A DNA stretch of 64,000 nt, taken from positions 1 through 64,000 of the IMG/VR virus record IMGVR_UViG_3300032323_001070; one strand, written 5' to 3'. Position numbers and translations under genes: made by a program. Shown here in pieces: positions 44,726-52,391 of this stretch; the stretch's first letter is position 1; each line of letters opens with the position of its first letter. The stretch is from a virus. Below the pieces are notes generated by a model, which was not told the DNA's origin, did no database searches, and saw only the letters and a program-made list of their open reading frames with translations.

Positions 44726-45166
44726 ATGGTCAAGTTTGCCCAAGGACGTTTTGAAATGAAAAACCCCAACAAGTATGTTGGGAAGAAAATGCCTTTAGCC
44801 CGCAGCAGTTGGGAATTTGTCTTTATGCGAATGCTAGACGAACATCAAGGTGTTGAAAAATGGGCTAGCGAAAGCATACAGATACCTTATAGAGATCCGT
44901 TAACTGGCAAGTACACAGTCTATGTTCCGGATTTTTTTATCGTCTACAATGATAAAACTGGTAAGAAACATGCAGAAGTTGTAGAAGTAAAACCACAAAG
45001 TCAAACTCTAAGAGAGCACGTAGGTAAAAGCGCCTATAATCAAGAACAATATATTAAAAATCTAGCAAAGTGGGAAGCTGCTACTGCATGGTGTAAGCAA
45101 CAGGGCATCAAATTTAGAGTGGTAAACGAAGGCGATATTTTCCATCAAGGCGGCAAACGTCGATAA
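44726..45166 (+). CDS. 4: Head completion protein gp4-like, PD-(D/E)xK nuclease fold, 146 aa
   Basis: Length and layout fit T4 gp4 (150 aa), the head completion protein with a predicted restriction-like nuclease fold. The catalytic signature is visible as VPDFFIVY (PD, about residue 69) and EVVEVKP (E-x-K, about 88-93). It would act on the packaged DNA or neck to allow tail joining. Stop TAA lies in the promoter core of the next gene (CGATAAGTA). Confidence 0.85.
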   Translation: MVKFAQGRFEMKNPNKYVGKKMPLARSSWEFVFMRMLDEHQGVEKWASESIQIPYRDPLTGKYTVYVPDFFIVYNDKTGKKHAEVVEVKPQSQTLREHVGKSAYNQEQYIKNLAKWEAATAWCKQQGIKFRVVNEGDIFHQGGKRR

Positions 45167-45169
45167 GTA
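45164..45169 (+). promoter_or_regulatory. Variant late promoter core (TAAGTA) abutting gp16
   Basis: GATAAGTA followed by CAAT and then ATG 45174. One-base variant of the late core with 4-nt spacing; it overlaps the gp4 stop codon. Confidence 0.4.
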
Positions 45170-45173
45170 CAAT

Positions 45174-45656
45174 ATGACCAAAAAATTAGAAGAACTTTTT
45201 AATCTTGAGGAATCTAATCCAAAGCCAGTGGAAACTGTCGAAGAGGAAAAGCCATCTCACCAAGAAGTAAAATCACTAGATGACAGCTATAAAGCAGTCG
45301 CTGAAATTACCAGAGGTCTTCCGCAGATCAAAGAGCTAGATGATCTAGACGAAAAAGAGCTAGATTCTCTAGCCAGTAAAGCAGAAGCTGCCTATGACGA
45401 TCTAATGGATCTAGGCATGAACGTAGAAGTACGTTATTCGGGACGTATTTTTGAAGTGGCTGCAAGCATGATGGGCAATGCTATCAATGCTAAAAACGCT
45501 AAAATCGAGAAGAAACTTAAAGCTATCGATCTACAATTGAAAAAATATAAAATCGATAAAGATAACAATGAAGATCCAAATGATGTGATTAACGGCCAGG
45601 GTTACATTATCACTGACCGTAACGAGCTCCTTAAGAAATTGGGTCAAAAGAGCTAA
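45174..45656 (+). CDS. 16: Terminase small subunit gp16-like, 160 aa
   Basis: Size (T4 gp16 is 164 aa), acidic N-terminus (LEELFNLEESNPKPVETVEEEKP), the DDSYKAVAEITRGL core and a helical block (LASKAEAAYDDLMDLGMNVEVRY...) fit gp16-type small terminases, which recognise DNA and regulate gp17. The gene order gp16, one gene, one gene, gp17 also fits. Sequence identity to T4 is evidently low. Confidence 0.75.
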   Translation: MTKKLEELFNLEESNPKPVETVEEEKPSHQEVKSLDDSYKAVAEITRGLPQIKELDDLDEKELDSLASKAEAAYDDLMDLGMNVEVRYSGRIFEVAASMMGNAINAKNAKIEKKLKAIDLQLKKYKIDKDNNEDPNDVINGQGYIITDRNELLKKLGQKS

Positions 45657-45659
45657 ATA
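45654..45659 (+). promoter_or_regulatory. Late promoter core abutting start
   Basis: GCTAAATA followed by CTACT and then ATG 45665; TAA is also the gp16 stop. No ribosome-binding site. Confidence 0.55.
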
Positions 45660-45664
45660 CTACT

Positions 45665-46216
45665 ATGAAAACTTTTAAAGAATATCTTACCGAAAGCAAA
45701 AAGACCTACCCGTTCCGTATCAAGGTAGCAGGCGAACTGCCTGAAGGTTTTGCTAAAAAAGTCAAAGAATATCTAGGATATTGCAGAGCTAATTTGATTG
45801 AAAAATCAAAAACTCCGATACAGGCACAACCTCTGGATTTTCCAGAATTAAGTAATATGGAAGTGCATGTGTTTGAAGTAGTATGCGAGTATCCAACTAC
45901 TGCTCCTCAGATACTTGAAAGAATTAAATGCCTAGTTCCTGAAAGTCATTTACGAGTAAGAAACGGCGGTGATCCAGGCGAAGCAGAACACGCAGGATTT
46001 AATCTAGAAGGTTCGGGTGAATCTATTCTAGAAGAGCCAGAGTATAATGATAAAGTCAAAGCCAAAGATTATTTCGGCGATGATTTTAATAAAGGTTTCT
46101 TAAAAGACCTTTCCAAGTCGTCTAAAGAACGCAAAAAGGAAGGCGTTAATACAGAATACAAATTACCAAAATCAAAAGAAGATAAAACTGGCGTTAAGAG
46201 CGCCATAGGGAGTTAA
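45665..46216 (+). CDS. Probable head-internal protein with capsid-targeting sequence, 183 aa
   Basis: MKTFKEYLTESKK resembles T4 internal-protein leaders (MKTYQEFI.E), with LTE (8-10) as the likely gp21 cleavage site. The remainder is a mixed alpha/beta domain (YPFRIKVAGELPEGFAKKVKEY, FEVVCEYPTTAPQILERI, ESHLRVRNGGD) with a lysine-rich C-terminus (SKSSKERKKEG). Proteins of this type, from memory, occur in T4-like marine phages next to the terminase. Internal proteins are packaged with DNA and injected into the host; here that is inferred from the leader. Confidence 0.7.
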   Translation: MKTFKEYLTESKKTYPFRIKVAGELPEGFAKKVKEYLGYCRANLIEKSKTPIQAQPLDFPELSNMEVHVFEVVCEYPTTAPQILERIKCLVPESHLRVRNGGDPGEAEHAGFNLEGSGESILEEPEYNDKVKAKDYFGDDFNKGFLKDLSKSSKERKKEGVNTEYKLPKSKEDKTGVKSAIGS

Positions 46217-46219
46217 TAA

Positions 46220-46927
46220 ATGGATTTCAATCAATTACTAGCAAGAATGCAGGAACTAGATCGTCCTGTGGCCGAGACAGTACCTGCTGCTGAGAATTGC
46301 GGCGGGCCAATGAGCATGCCACCGAGTCCATCTACTCCACCGGTTACACCACCAAGCATGAGTGTTAACTTAAATGCTCAAGGTATGGACAACATCGAAG
46401 ATTTACTAAAGTTAATTACTAAAGTTAATCCAGATATGGGCAAACCTGAATTACCACCTTTGCCTAGTTTAAGTATGCCACCTAGCATCACTTCAATCAA
46501 ACCTGCAATGCCACCATTGAAAATGTTACCCGACATGGACGGAGACAACGACGATAAGCCAGGTGGTGAAATGGATGCTGACTACAACGACGACGGCAAG
46601 TTAGATCGACATGAGAAAGATCATGCTGACGAAAAACCTTTATTAAAAACTCTAGATAAAGATAAAGATGGCGATCATGATATGGACGATCATGATCTAG
46701 AAAAGAAGAAAGAAGGGTTCCAGGACGCTACTACAGAACCTAATCCTGAATACCAAGACACTGACTATATGGTGAACAAATTGGCAGGCGGAATGAACGG
46801 TCCTAAAAAAATGTACAAACACAGCTATAAGCAAGGTGATAATCCAATGGCAATGGAAGGTGAAGAACTACGTGCTTGGGTTAAATCTGAACTAAAACAA
46901 CGGCTAGAAGAAGTCAAATCTAGGTAA
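46220..46927 (+). CDS. EF-hand-like acidic protein, 235 aa
   Basis: After a Pro/Met-rich region (PPSPSTPPVTPPSMS) the protein carries two loops of calcium-binding EF-hand type: DYNDDGKLDRHE (near residues 121-132) and DKDKDGDHDMDD (near residues 146-157), each with acidic residues at loop positions 1, 3, 5, 12 and Gly at 6. A charged C-terminal helix follows. It could be an internal or neck-associated protein; calcium binding is predicted only. It follows the preceding gene by 3 nt and ends before a terminator. Confidence 0.65.
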   Translation: MDFNQLLARMQELDRPVAETVPAAENCGGPMSMPPSPSTPPVTPPSMSVNLNAQGMDNIEDLLKLITKVNPDMGKPELPPLPSLSMPPSITSIKPAMPPLKMLPDMDGDNDDKPGGEMDADYNDDGKLDRHEKDHADEKPLLKTLDKDKDGDHDMDDHDLEKKKEGFQDATTEPNPEYQDTDYMVNKLAGGMNGPKKMYKHSYKQGDNPMAMEGEELRAWVKSELKQRLEEVKSR

Positions 46928-46942
46928 ATCAATTTAGCAATC

Positions 46943-46969
46943 AAATAGGCTCTACGGAGCCTATTTTTT
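46943..46969 (+). terminator. Terminator before gp17
   Basis: AAATAGGCTC and GAGCCTATTT form a 10-bp stem with a TACG loop and a T-run. Confidence 0.92.
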
Positions 46970-46973
46970 TCAG

Positions 46974-46979
46974 TAAATA
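46974..46979 (+). promoter_or_regulatory. Late promoter core abutting gp17
   Basis: AGTAAATA followed by CTCGT and then ATG 46985, directly after a terminator, so initiation of gp17 must depend on a promoter here. No ribosome-binding site. Confidence 0.6.
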
Positions 46980-46984
46980 CTCGT

Positions 46985-48571
46985 ATGGCAAAATCACTAG
47001 ACGGTAACCTAATCAAGAAGGCACACAAGCCTGAACGATACACATTAGAAGAAGTTAAGCATCTCGAAGCATGTATGGATCCAGTTACGGGTCCTTTATA
47101 TTTCTGCAAAAACTTTTTAAAGATTCAGCACCCTGTTCGCGGTGCTATTAAGTTTGAGCCTTATGAATATCAAGAACGACTAATAGATGCATATCACAAT
47201 AACAAACAATGTATTGCTATGCTACCCCGTCAGATGGGTAAAACGACCTGTGCCACAGGTTATCTATTATGGTACACGATGTTTGTACCAGAAGCACAGG
47301 TCCTGATCGCTGCTCACAAAATGGAAGGTGCACAGGATATCATGAATCGTTATCGATTCGGTTACGAAAACCTTCCAGACTTTATACGTGCTGGTGTATA
47401 TTCATATAACAGAAATACAATTGAATACGATAACGGAGCACGTATCCAAGCAGTGACAACTACGGAAAATACAGGTCGTGGTAAATCTCTTTCTCTAATT
47501 TATTGTGATGAGTTTGCATTCGTACAACCACCAGAGAAAGCCAAAGAGTTCTGGACTGCACTATCGCCAACATTGTCAACAGGCGGTAAGTGTATTATTA
47601 CATCAACACCAAACTCGGACGAAGACCAGTTCGCTTTGATATGGACTGAAGCTAATAAAAAGTTTGATGAATACGGCAACGAAAGCAAGTTAGGAACCAA
47701 CGGATTCTATAGCTACTTCGCACACTGGAGTGAACATCCAGATCGTGACGAAACATGGGCTAAGATTGAACGTGCAAAAATTGGTGAAGAACGTTTCCGC
47801 AGAGAATTCGATTGCGAATTCTTAATCTTCGACGAAACTCTAATCAACGCAGTAAAGTTAACAGAACTTGCAGGAATTGATCCAATAATGACTATGGGTC
47901 AAACTCGTTGGTACAAAGATATAGACCCTAAGGCTACATATCTAGTATCACTTGATCCTAGCCTAGGTACAGGTGGCGACTACGGTGCTATTCAAGTGTT
48001 CGAAATGCCCACTATGGAACAGGTCGCAGAATGGCGTCATAATCTAACACCTATTCAGCAGCAGGTTAAACACATGCGAGAAATACTGCGATACATTAAC
48101 GATCGTGGCCAGGAAAAAGGCGGAACTCCTCAGATATACTATTCAGTAGAAAATAACACCCTAGGTGAAGCTGCATTGATTGTTATCAGTGATATCGGCG
48201 AAGAAAACTTCCACGGACTGTTCTTAAGCGAACCTATACGTAAAGGGCATGTTCGTAAGTTCCGCAAAGGATTTAATACCACACACCGTACTAAGATCAC
48301 AGCCTGTAGTCAACTAAAAAACATGATCGAAACCCACAAAATGGTATTGAAATCAAAGCCCTTGATTTCTGAGCTCAAGACCTTTGTAGCGCACGGTGTA
48401 GGGTTTGGAGCTAAAACAGGCGAGCATGATGACCTAGTAAGTGCAACTCTATTGATCATACGTATGGCAGATGTTTTGGCAGATTGGGATCCTAAGATTT
48501 ACGAAAAAATGACGGAAAAAATCACGGAAGAACAAATGCCAATGCCAATATTCATTAGTACAGGTTTTTGA
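46985..48571 (+). CDS. 17: Terminase large subunit gp17, 528 aa
   Basis: Packaging ATPase and nuclease of T4 type. Walker A is LPRQMGKTT (80-88), Walker B LIYCDEFAF (about 171-179, DE at 175-176), and the nuclease domain starts with LVSLDPSLGTGGDYGAI (Asp324 probably metal-binding), with a C-terminal Asp in GEHDDLVSA (about 478). It pumps DNA through the gp20 portal. T4 gp17 is 610 aa; this one lacks some N-terminal residues but all motifs are present. The TGA stop is followed at once by the next promoter core. Confidence 0.97.
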   Translation: MAKSLDGNLIKKAHKPERYTLEEVKHLEACMDPVTGPLYFCKNFLKIQHPVRGAIKFEPYEYQERLIDAYHNNKQCIAMLPRQMGKTTCATGYLLWYTMFVPEAQVLIAAHKMEGAQDIMNRYRFGYENLPDFIRAGVYSYNRNTIEYDNGARIQAVTTTENTGRGKSLSLIYCDEFAFVQPPEKAKEFWTALSPTLSTGGKCIITSTPNSDEDQFALIWTEANKKFDEYGNESKLGTNGFYSYFAHWSEHPDRDETWAKIERAKIGEERFRREFDCEFLIFDETLINAVKLTELAGIDPIMTMGQTRWYKDIDPKATYLVSLDPSLGTGGDYGAIQVFEMPTMEQVAEWRHNLTPIQQQVKHMREILRYINDRGQEKGGTPQIYYSVENNTLGEAALIVISDIGEENFHGLFLSEPIRKGHVRKFRKGFNTTHRTKITACSQLKNMIETHKMVLKSKPLISELKTFVAHGVGFGAKTGEHDDLVSATLLIIRMADVLADWDPKIYEKMTEKITEEQMPMPIFISTGF

Positions 48572-48577
48572 TAAATA
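48572..48577 (+). promoter_or_regulatory. Late promoter core abutting start
   Basis: GATAAATA immediately after the gp17 stop, then TAACT, then ATG 48583; no ribosome-binding site. Confidence 0.55.
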
Positions 48578-48582
48578 TAACT

Positions 48583-50667
48583 ATGGACGCAAGAAATAAC
48601 ATTTCAACTGATTTATTCTACAAAATTCGTAGCCGCTTCTCTGGCCTTAAATTAGGGGGAGAAGACGGTGCTATTACTATCAATCCAGAAGACGCTAGAT
48701 TCTTCGACTTTGATTATATGGAGGGAGAAACTCCGTTAGGACATGTCAGCATTAGTTTAGCTGAACCCAATTCTATGAAAGTTTATTTCAGTACAGGAAT
48801 CACTGAATCAATGGAAGAGTCTCAAAAAGACAATTGGTACGGTTTCCTTAGAGAACTGAGACAGTTTGCTAAAAAGCGTCTAATGGCGTTCGATACCCGA
48901 GACATTACTAAAGACAATCTTGATAAAAGAGATTATCAATTTTTAAGTCAAAATGCTCAACCTAAACCAGAAACGTCAGCGAATATTATACAAAAACCAG
49001 TCGGAGAAAGTGTTATGAGTGAAAGCGCAATGTACGGTACAAAGACCGTCAGCTATCAAAAATTAATGGATACACGTTTGATTATTAAGCATAGTCAAGC
49101 ACTAGTAGACGATACACAGCCAGGTGCAAGAACTCGTCATATCTCTGCATTATTTGTAGAAAACCAAGACGGTGAAAGATTTAAATATCCATTCATCCAT
49201 TTAGCAGGTGCTCGTGCTATGCAACGACATGTGGCCAATGGCGGATTACCGTATGATGATCTCGGTAAGAGTATTATCACTATGAGCGAAGAAATCGCTC
49301 AACTAAAAAGTTTTTCAAACTATGTTGTTCGTAACGATCTAATGAACTCAGATACTAACGGCATCGTTGAAAGAAGCTCACAGGCATTAAACAGTTTACG
49401 TGAACAAATCAAAGCATTGGCAAAACAAGGTCATTATGAGGCTTACAAAGAAAGTTTCCAGGCACGTGAACAGGTAGAAATTCCACAAGACGTAGTAGAA
49501 GATTTTAAAGAAAAATTCACTGTAAGAAATTTTAAAGAAGATATTAAATCTGTTTTCCCTGTACTGTACAGATTAATGCAAGAAGAAAATACCTTAGGCT
49601 ATGACGACATAGTCGCAATGACTTCACATCAGGACGAAGAGCAATTTAATGACGATGTAGAAGTTTCTGAACAAATAGATGATTTTGAAAAATTTGAATC
49701 ATGGGTAATGGGACTAGGTGAAGAAAGTGCTATTGCCAGCCAAGATCAAGAAGAACAAGCAGAGGCTATCAAACAATTACAGGAATTAGTCGGCGAACAT
49801 TTCCCAGCAGGTGTAGACGGCAGCAATGCTATTGAAAGCCTTAAAGGTCTTATTGACGATCCAGAATTGTTTAAACAAATCAAAGATCAAGCCAAAGAAG
49901 ATCCAGACAGTTGTGTTCGACCACTAGTAAAACAATGGCTAGAAGATAATGCTCCAGACGTAGTAAGCAAGTTAGATTTTGGAGATATGACAGAGCCAGG
50001 TCAAGAAGAACCAGAAGCAGGTGCAGAAGAAGTTCCTGCAGATCAAGCTGCTGCAGAAGTTCCTGCAGAAGAACCAGTAACACAAGGTGACGACAACGAA
50101 GAAGGCAGAGAAGGCCGAGGTAGAATGAATGTTAAAGAACTTGCTGAATTTATTACCTCGTTCTATGACAAAGATTCAGGCACATTCCCTAAAGGACCAG
50201 AAGGCGTTTGCACTATGGTAGGCAAGAAGTTTGGTGAACAGGCAGAACAAGTTGCTCGTAAATTTGTAGAAAGAATGGCACCACAACAAACATCTGAAAA
50301 TAATCCAGAATTAGCAGAATTGGCTCGTATCGGAGAACTAGCAGGTGTTAGCGAAGGCCCGATGTGGGACAAAGTGAAAGCATTTGGAAAGGCAGCAGGT
50401 GACAAAGTCATGCGCCACGCAGACATAACTGGATATACAAAGGCCAAACAAAATTTTGAAAAATGGATCGATTCTCATCCAGAACTAGAACCAGAAAAAG
50501 AAAATCTTCTTTCTAAATTTGATGCAGAAGCAGAAGAAGATCCACATACTCCGTGGAACTGGGGTAAGTATGCACTAGAAAAATGGAAGGAAGAGAAAAA
50601 GTCCGGAGCAGTTAATCAAGAATCTAATGACGAATTATCAAGAGTAAAAGCGTTAGCAGGCATGTAA
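48583..50667 (+). CDS. Large acidic protein of unknown function, 694 aa
   Basis: The start is ATG 48583, behind a late promoter; an in-frame TTG at 48568 overlaps gp17 and is less likely. The first 120 residues (DLFYKIRSRFSGLKLGGEDG, ITINPEDARFFDFDY, WYGFLRELRQFAKKRLMAFD) form a recognisable but unnamed domain. Residues about 475-510 are Glu/Ala/Pro-rich low complexity. Late expression and position after gp17 suggest a packaged or virion protein. No catalytic motif is seen. Confidence 0.7.
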   Translation: MDARNNISTDLFYKIRSRFSGLKLGGEDGAITINPEDARFFDFDYMEGETPLGHVSISLAEPNSMKVYFSTGITESMEESQKDNWYGFLRELRQFAKKRLMAFDTRDITKDNLDKRDYQFLSQNAQPKPETSANIIQKPVGESVMSESAMYGTKTVSYQKLMDTRLIIKHSQALVDDTQPGARTRHISALFVENQDGERFKYPFIHLAGARAMQRHVANGGLPYDDLGKSIITMSEEIAQLKSFSNYVVRNDLMNSDTNGIVERSSQALNSLREQIKALAKQGHYEAYKESFQAREQVEIPQDVVEDFKEKFTVRNFKEDIKSVFPVLYRLMQEENTLGYDDIVAMTSHQDEEQFNDDVEVSEQIDDFEKFESWVMGLGEESAIASQDQEEQAEAIKQLQELVGEHFPAGVDGSNAIESLKGLIDDPELFKQIKDQAKEDPDSCVRPLVKQWLEDNAPDVVSKLDFGDMTEPGQEEPEAGAEEVPADQAAAEVPAEEPVTQGDDNEEGREGRGRMNVKELAEFITSFYDKDSGTFPKGPEGVCTMVGKKFGEQAEQVARKFVERMAPQQTSENNPELAELARIGELAGVSEGPMWDKVKAFGKAAGDKVMRHADITGYTKAKQNFEKWIDSHPELEPEKENLLSKFDAEAEEDPHTPWNWGKYALEKWKEEKKSGAVNQESNDELSRVKALAGM

Positions 50668-50690
50668 AAATTAATTACATATTAAAGATT

Positions 50691-50714
50691 GGGCACTTCG
50701 GTGCCCTTTCTTTT
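50691..50714 (+). terminator. Terminator after the 694-aa gene
   Basis: GGGCAC and GTGCCC with a TTCG loop, then TTTCTTTT. Confidence 0.9.
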
Positions 50715-50769
50715 GTCAGTTTTACCAAATCATGTTAACCACTATCTGTTCCTTTGCGTTATATATATA

Positions 50770-50790
50770 GTTGTCGAATTTCTCGACAAC
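50770..50790 (+). promoter_or_regulatory. Inverted repeat in the leader of the exported-peptide gene
   Basis: GTTGTCGA and TCGACAAC form an 8-bp stem with a five-base loop, just downstream of an AT-rich TATATATA that could act as a -10 box (about 50760). It could be an operator for a dimeric repressor or a 5' stem that protects mRNA. No matching -35 box is convincing. Confidence 0.45.
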
Positions 50791-50813
50791 AATAACAAAA
50801 TGGAGATTTTCAT

Positions 50814-51005
50814 ATGAAATCAATCGTTGCATTAACCGCTGCTCTTTTCGCAGCCACAACAGCATTTGCACAAGCACCTGCTAAGAAAGAAGAAGCCAAA
50901 CCAGCTGCACCTGCTGCCGCTGCACCGGCTAAGGATGCTAAGGCTGCTCCAGCACCTGCTGCTCCTGCTAAGAAAGAAGAAAAGAAAGACGCAGCTAAGA
51001 AGTAA
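50814..51005 (+). CDS. Small exported Ala/Lys/Pro-rich protein, 63 aa
   Basis: A canonical Sec signal peptide: MKSIVAL, hydrophobic core TAALFAATTAFA and a signal-peptidase I-type AFA-Q cleavage near residue 19. The mature peptide (about 44 residues) is low complexity: Ala, Pro, Lys and Glu in PAKKEEAKPAAPAAA-like repeats, with no cysteine. Such short periplasmic peptides are familiar in proteobacteria. GGAGATTTTCAT gives a ribosome-binding site. It is a single-gene unit with its own terminator, unlike virion genes, and may act early at the host envelope or come from the host. Confidence 0.7.
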   Translation: MKSIVALTAALFAATTAFAQAPAKKEEAKPAAPAAAAPAKDAKAAPAPAAPAKKEEKKDAAKK

Positions 51006-51015
51006 TGAGCGATTG

Positions 51016-51045
51016 AAAGGGCTCTTTTTAGAGCCTTTTCTTTTG
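51016..51045 (+). terminator. Terminator after the exported-peptide gene
   Basis: AAAGGGCTC pairs with GAGCCTTTT around a TTTTTA loop, with TTTCTTTT beyond. Confidence 0.85.
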
Positions 51046-51079
51046 GCAAAATAATCTATCACGTTTGAAAGAAAATAGT

Positions 51080-51108
51080 TTGCTTTTACTAAATAAAAAG
51101 CGCATAAT
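51080..51108 (+). promoter_or_regulatory. Sigma70-type promoter for gp32
   Basis: TTGCTT (51080-51085), a 17-nt spacer and CATAAT (51103-51108). It starts a leader of about 50 nt that includes AAGGAGGC, a strong ribosome-binding site. Consistent with early expression of gp32. Confidence 0.6.
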
Positions 51109-51164
51109 ATGTTTATGCGAAAGGCATATAAGTCATTTACACTAAGGCATAAGGAGGCTATAAA

Positions 51165-52139
51165 ATGGCAACATTAGCAGAAATTCGTGCTAAACTTCAA
51201 GAAGCACAAAATAAGAGCACAGGCTCTACATCAAGCGGCGGCGACAACGCAATTTACCCACACTGGAATATGCAAGAAGGCAAAGAAGCCGTAGTACGGT
51301 TCTTACCTGACGGCAATGCCAATAACACTTTCTTCTGGGTTGAACGAGCAATGATTAAATTGCCGTTTGCAGGAATCAAAGGCGAAACAGATTCACGTCA
51401 AGTACAAGTTCAAGTACCTTGCGTTGAAATGTACAACGATGGTTCAGTATGTCCTATCTTGTCAGAAGTTCGTGGTTGGTTCAAAGACAAGAGTCTAGAA
51501 GACATGGGTCGTAAGTATTGGAAGAAGCGTTCATATATTTTCCAAGGTTTTGTCGTTGAAGATCCAATCAAAGAAGATAAGACACCAGAAAATCCTATCC
51601 GTAGATTTATCATTGGTCCTCAAATCTATCAATTGATCCGCGGTGCATTAATGGATCCAGAGTTGGATGAGTTGCCAACTGACTACCTTAAAGGTGTTGA
51701 CTTTAAGATTGCTAAGACTAGCAAAGGTGGTTTCGCAGACTACTCTACATCAAAGTGGAGCCGTAGAGAACGTGCTCTAGCAGATGCTGAGCAGGCAGCG
51801 ATCAATCAATATGGTCTTTTTGATCTGTCTGCATTCTTACCTAAGAAACCTTCAGATATTGAACTCAAGGTCATGAAAGAAATGTTCGAAGCGTCTGTTG
51901 ACGGTGAGGCATATGACATGGATCGCTGGGGTCAATACTTCAAACCCGCAGGTATGGGCTCAGCCACAGGTGATCCTGTAGCAAAAGCCAAAGCGGTGCC
52001 ATCATCCGAAGAATACGATGACGAACCTGTAGCAGCACCTGCTCCTGCTCCTAAAGCAGAAGCTCCGGCAGCAACAGCAGATGGTGCTAGTCGTGCGCAA
52101 GACATTCTTGCCAAGATTCGCGCTCGTCAGAGTCAATAA
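51165..52139 (+). CDS. 32: Single-stranded DNA-binding protein gp32-like, 324 aa
   Basis: A T4 gp32-type helix-destabilising protein: basic N-terminus, then a DNA-binding core with AVVRFLPDGNANNTFFWVERAMIKLPFAGI (about 42-72), DMGRKYWKKRSYIFQGFVVEDP (about 112-135) and GVDFKIAKTSKGGFADY, and an acidic/Ala-rich C-terminal tail (EYDDEPVAAPAPAPKAEAPA) of the kind that recruits recombination proteins. T4 gp32 uses a zinc ribbon of His and three Cys; here only the pair CVEMYNDGSVC is visible. A strong AAGGAGGC precedes ATG. Confidence 0.9.
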   Translation: MATLAEIRAKLQEAQNKSTGSTSSGGDNAIYPHWNMQEGKEAVVRFLPDGNANNTFFWVERAMIKLPFAGIKGETDSRQVQVQVPCVEMYNDGSVCPILSEVRGWFKDKSLEDMGRKYWKKRSYIFQGFVVEDPIKEDKTPENPIRRFIIGPQIYQLIRGALMDPELDELPTDYLKGVDFKIAKTSKGGFADYSTSKWSRRERALADAEQAAINQYGLFDLSAFLPKKPSDIELKVMKEMFEASVDGEAYDMDRWGQYFKPAGMGSATGDPVAKAKAVPSSEEYDDEPVAAPAPAPKAEAPAATADGASRAQDILAKIRARQSQ

Positions 52140-52150
52140 TAATAAACAGA

Positions 52151-52176
52151 AGAGTATGGGGTAATGCCCATACTCT
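52151..52176 (+). terminator. Hairpin after gp32
   Basis: AGAGTATGGG and CCCATACTCT form a perfect 10-bp stem with a six-base loop. The tail (CTTACC) is weakly T-rich, so it may attenuate, stabilise or terminate the gp32 transcript. Confidence 0.55.
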
Positions 52177-52198
52177 CTTACCATAATAGGAGATTAAG

Positions 52199-52390
52199 AT
52201 GGCAAAATTAAGTAAACTAGCAAAGGTAAACGAATCGATTACTATCAATCGCTACGACAATGGTTGGATGATTGAAATTGGCGGTCGTGACAAAAAAGAA
52301 GAATGGAAAACCACTAAGACCATGTGTAACACAGAAGATGAATTAATTGCTGTGATCAAAGAGTGGAACTCAATGGACCTGGATAACTAA
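52199..52390 (+). CDS. Hypothetical protein between gp32 and UvsX, 63 aa
   Basis: A compact protein (MAKLSKLAKVNESITINRYDNGWMIEIGGRDKKEEWKT...) that, from memory, is a regular companion of UvsX in T4-like marine phages. AGGAGATT provides a ribosome-binding site. UvsX starts 1 nt after the stop. A recombination accessory role is suggested only by position. Confidence 0.7.
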   Translation: MAKLSKLAKVNESITINRYDNGWMIEIGGRDKKEEWKTTKTMCNTEDELIAVIKEWNSMDLDN

Positions 52391-52391
52391 T

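Noticed and set aside
50735-50765. A sigma70 promoter for the exported-peptide gene
   Set aside because: TATATATA could serve as -10, but no -35 hexamer at 16-18 nt is convincing, so only the inverted repeat was recorded.
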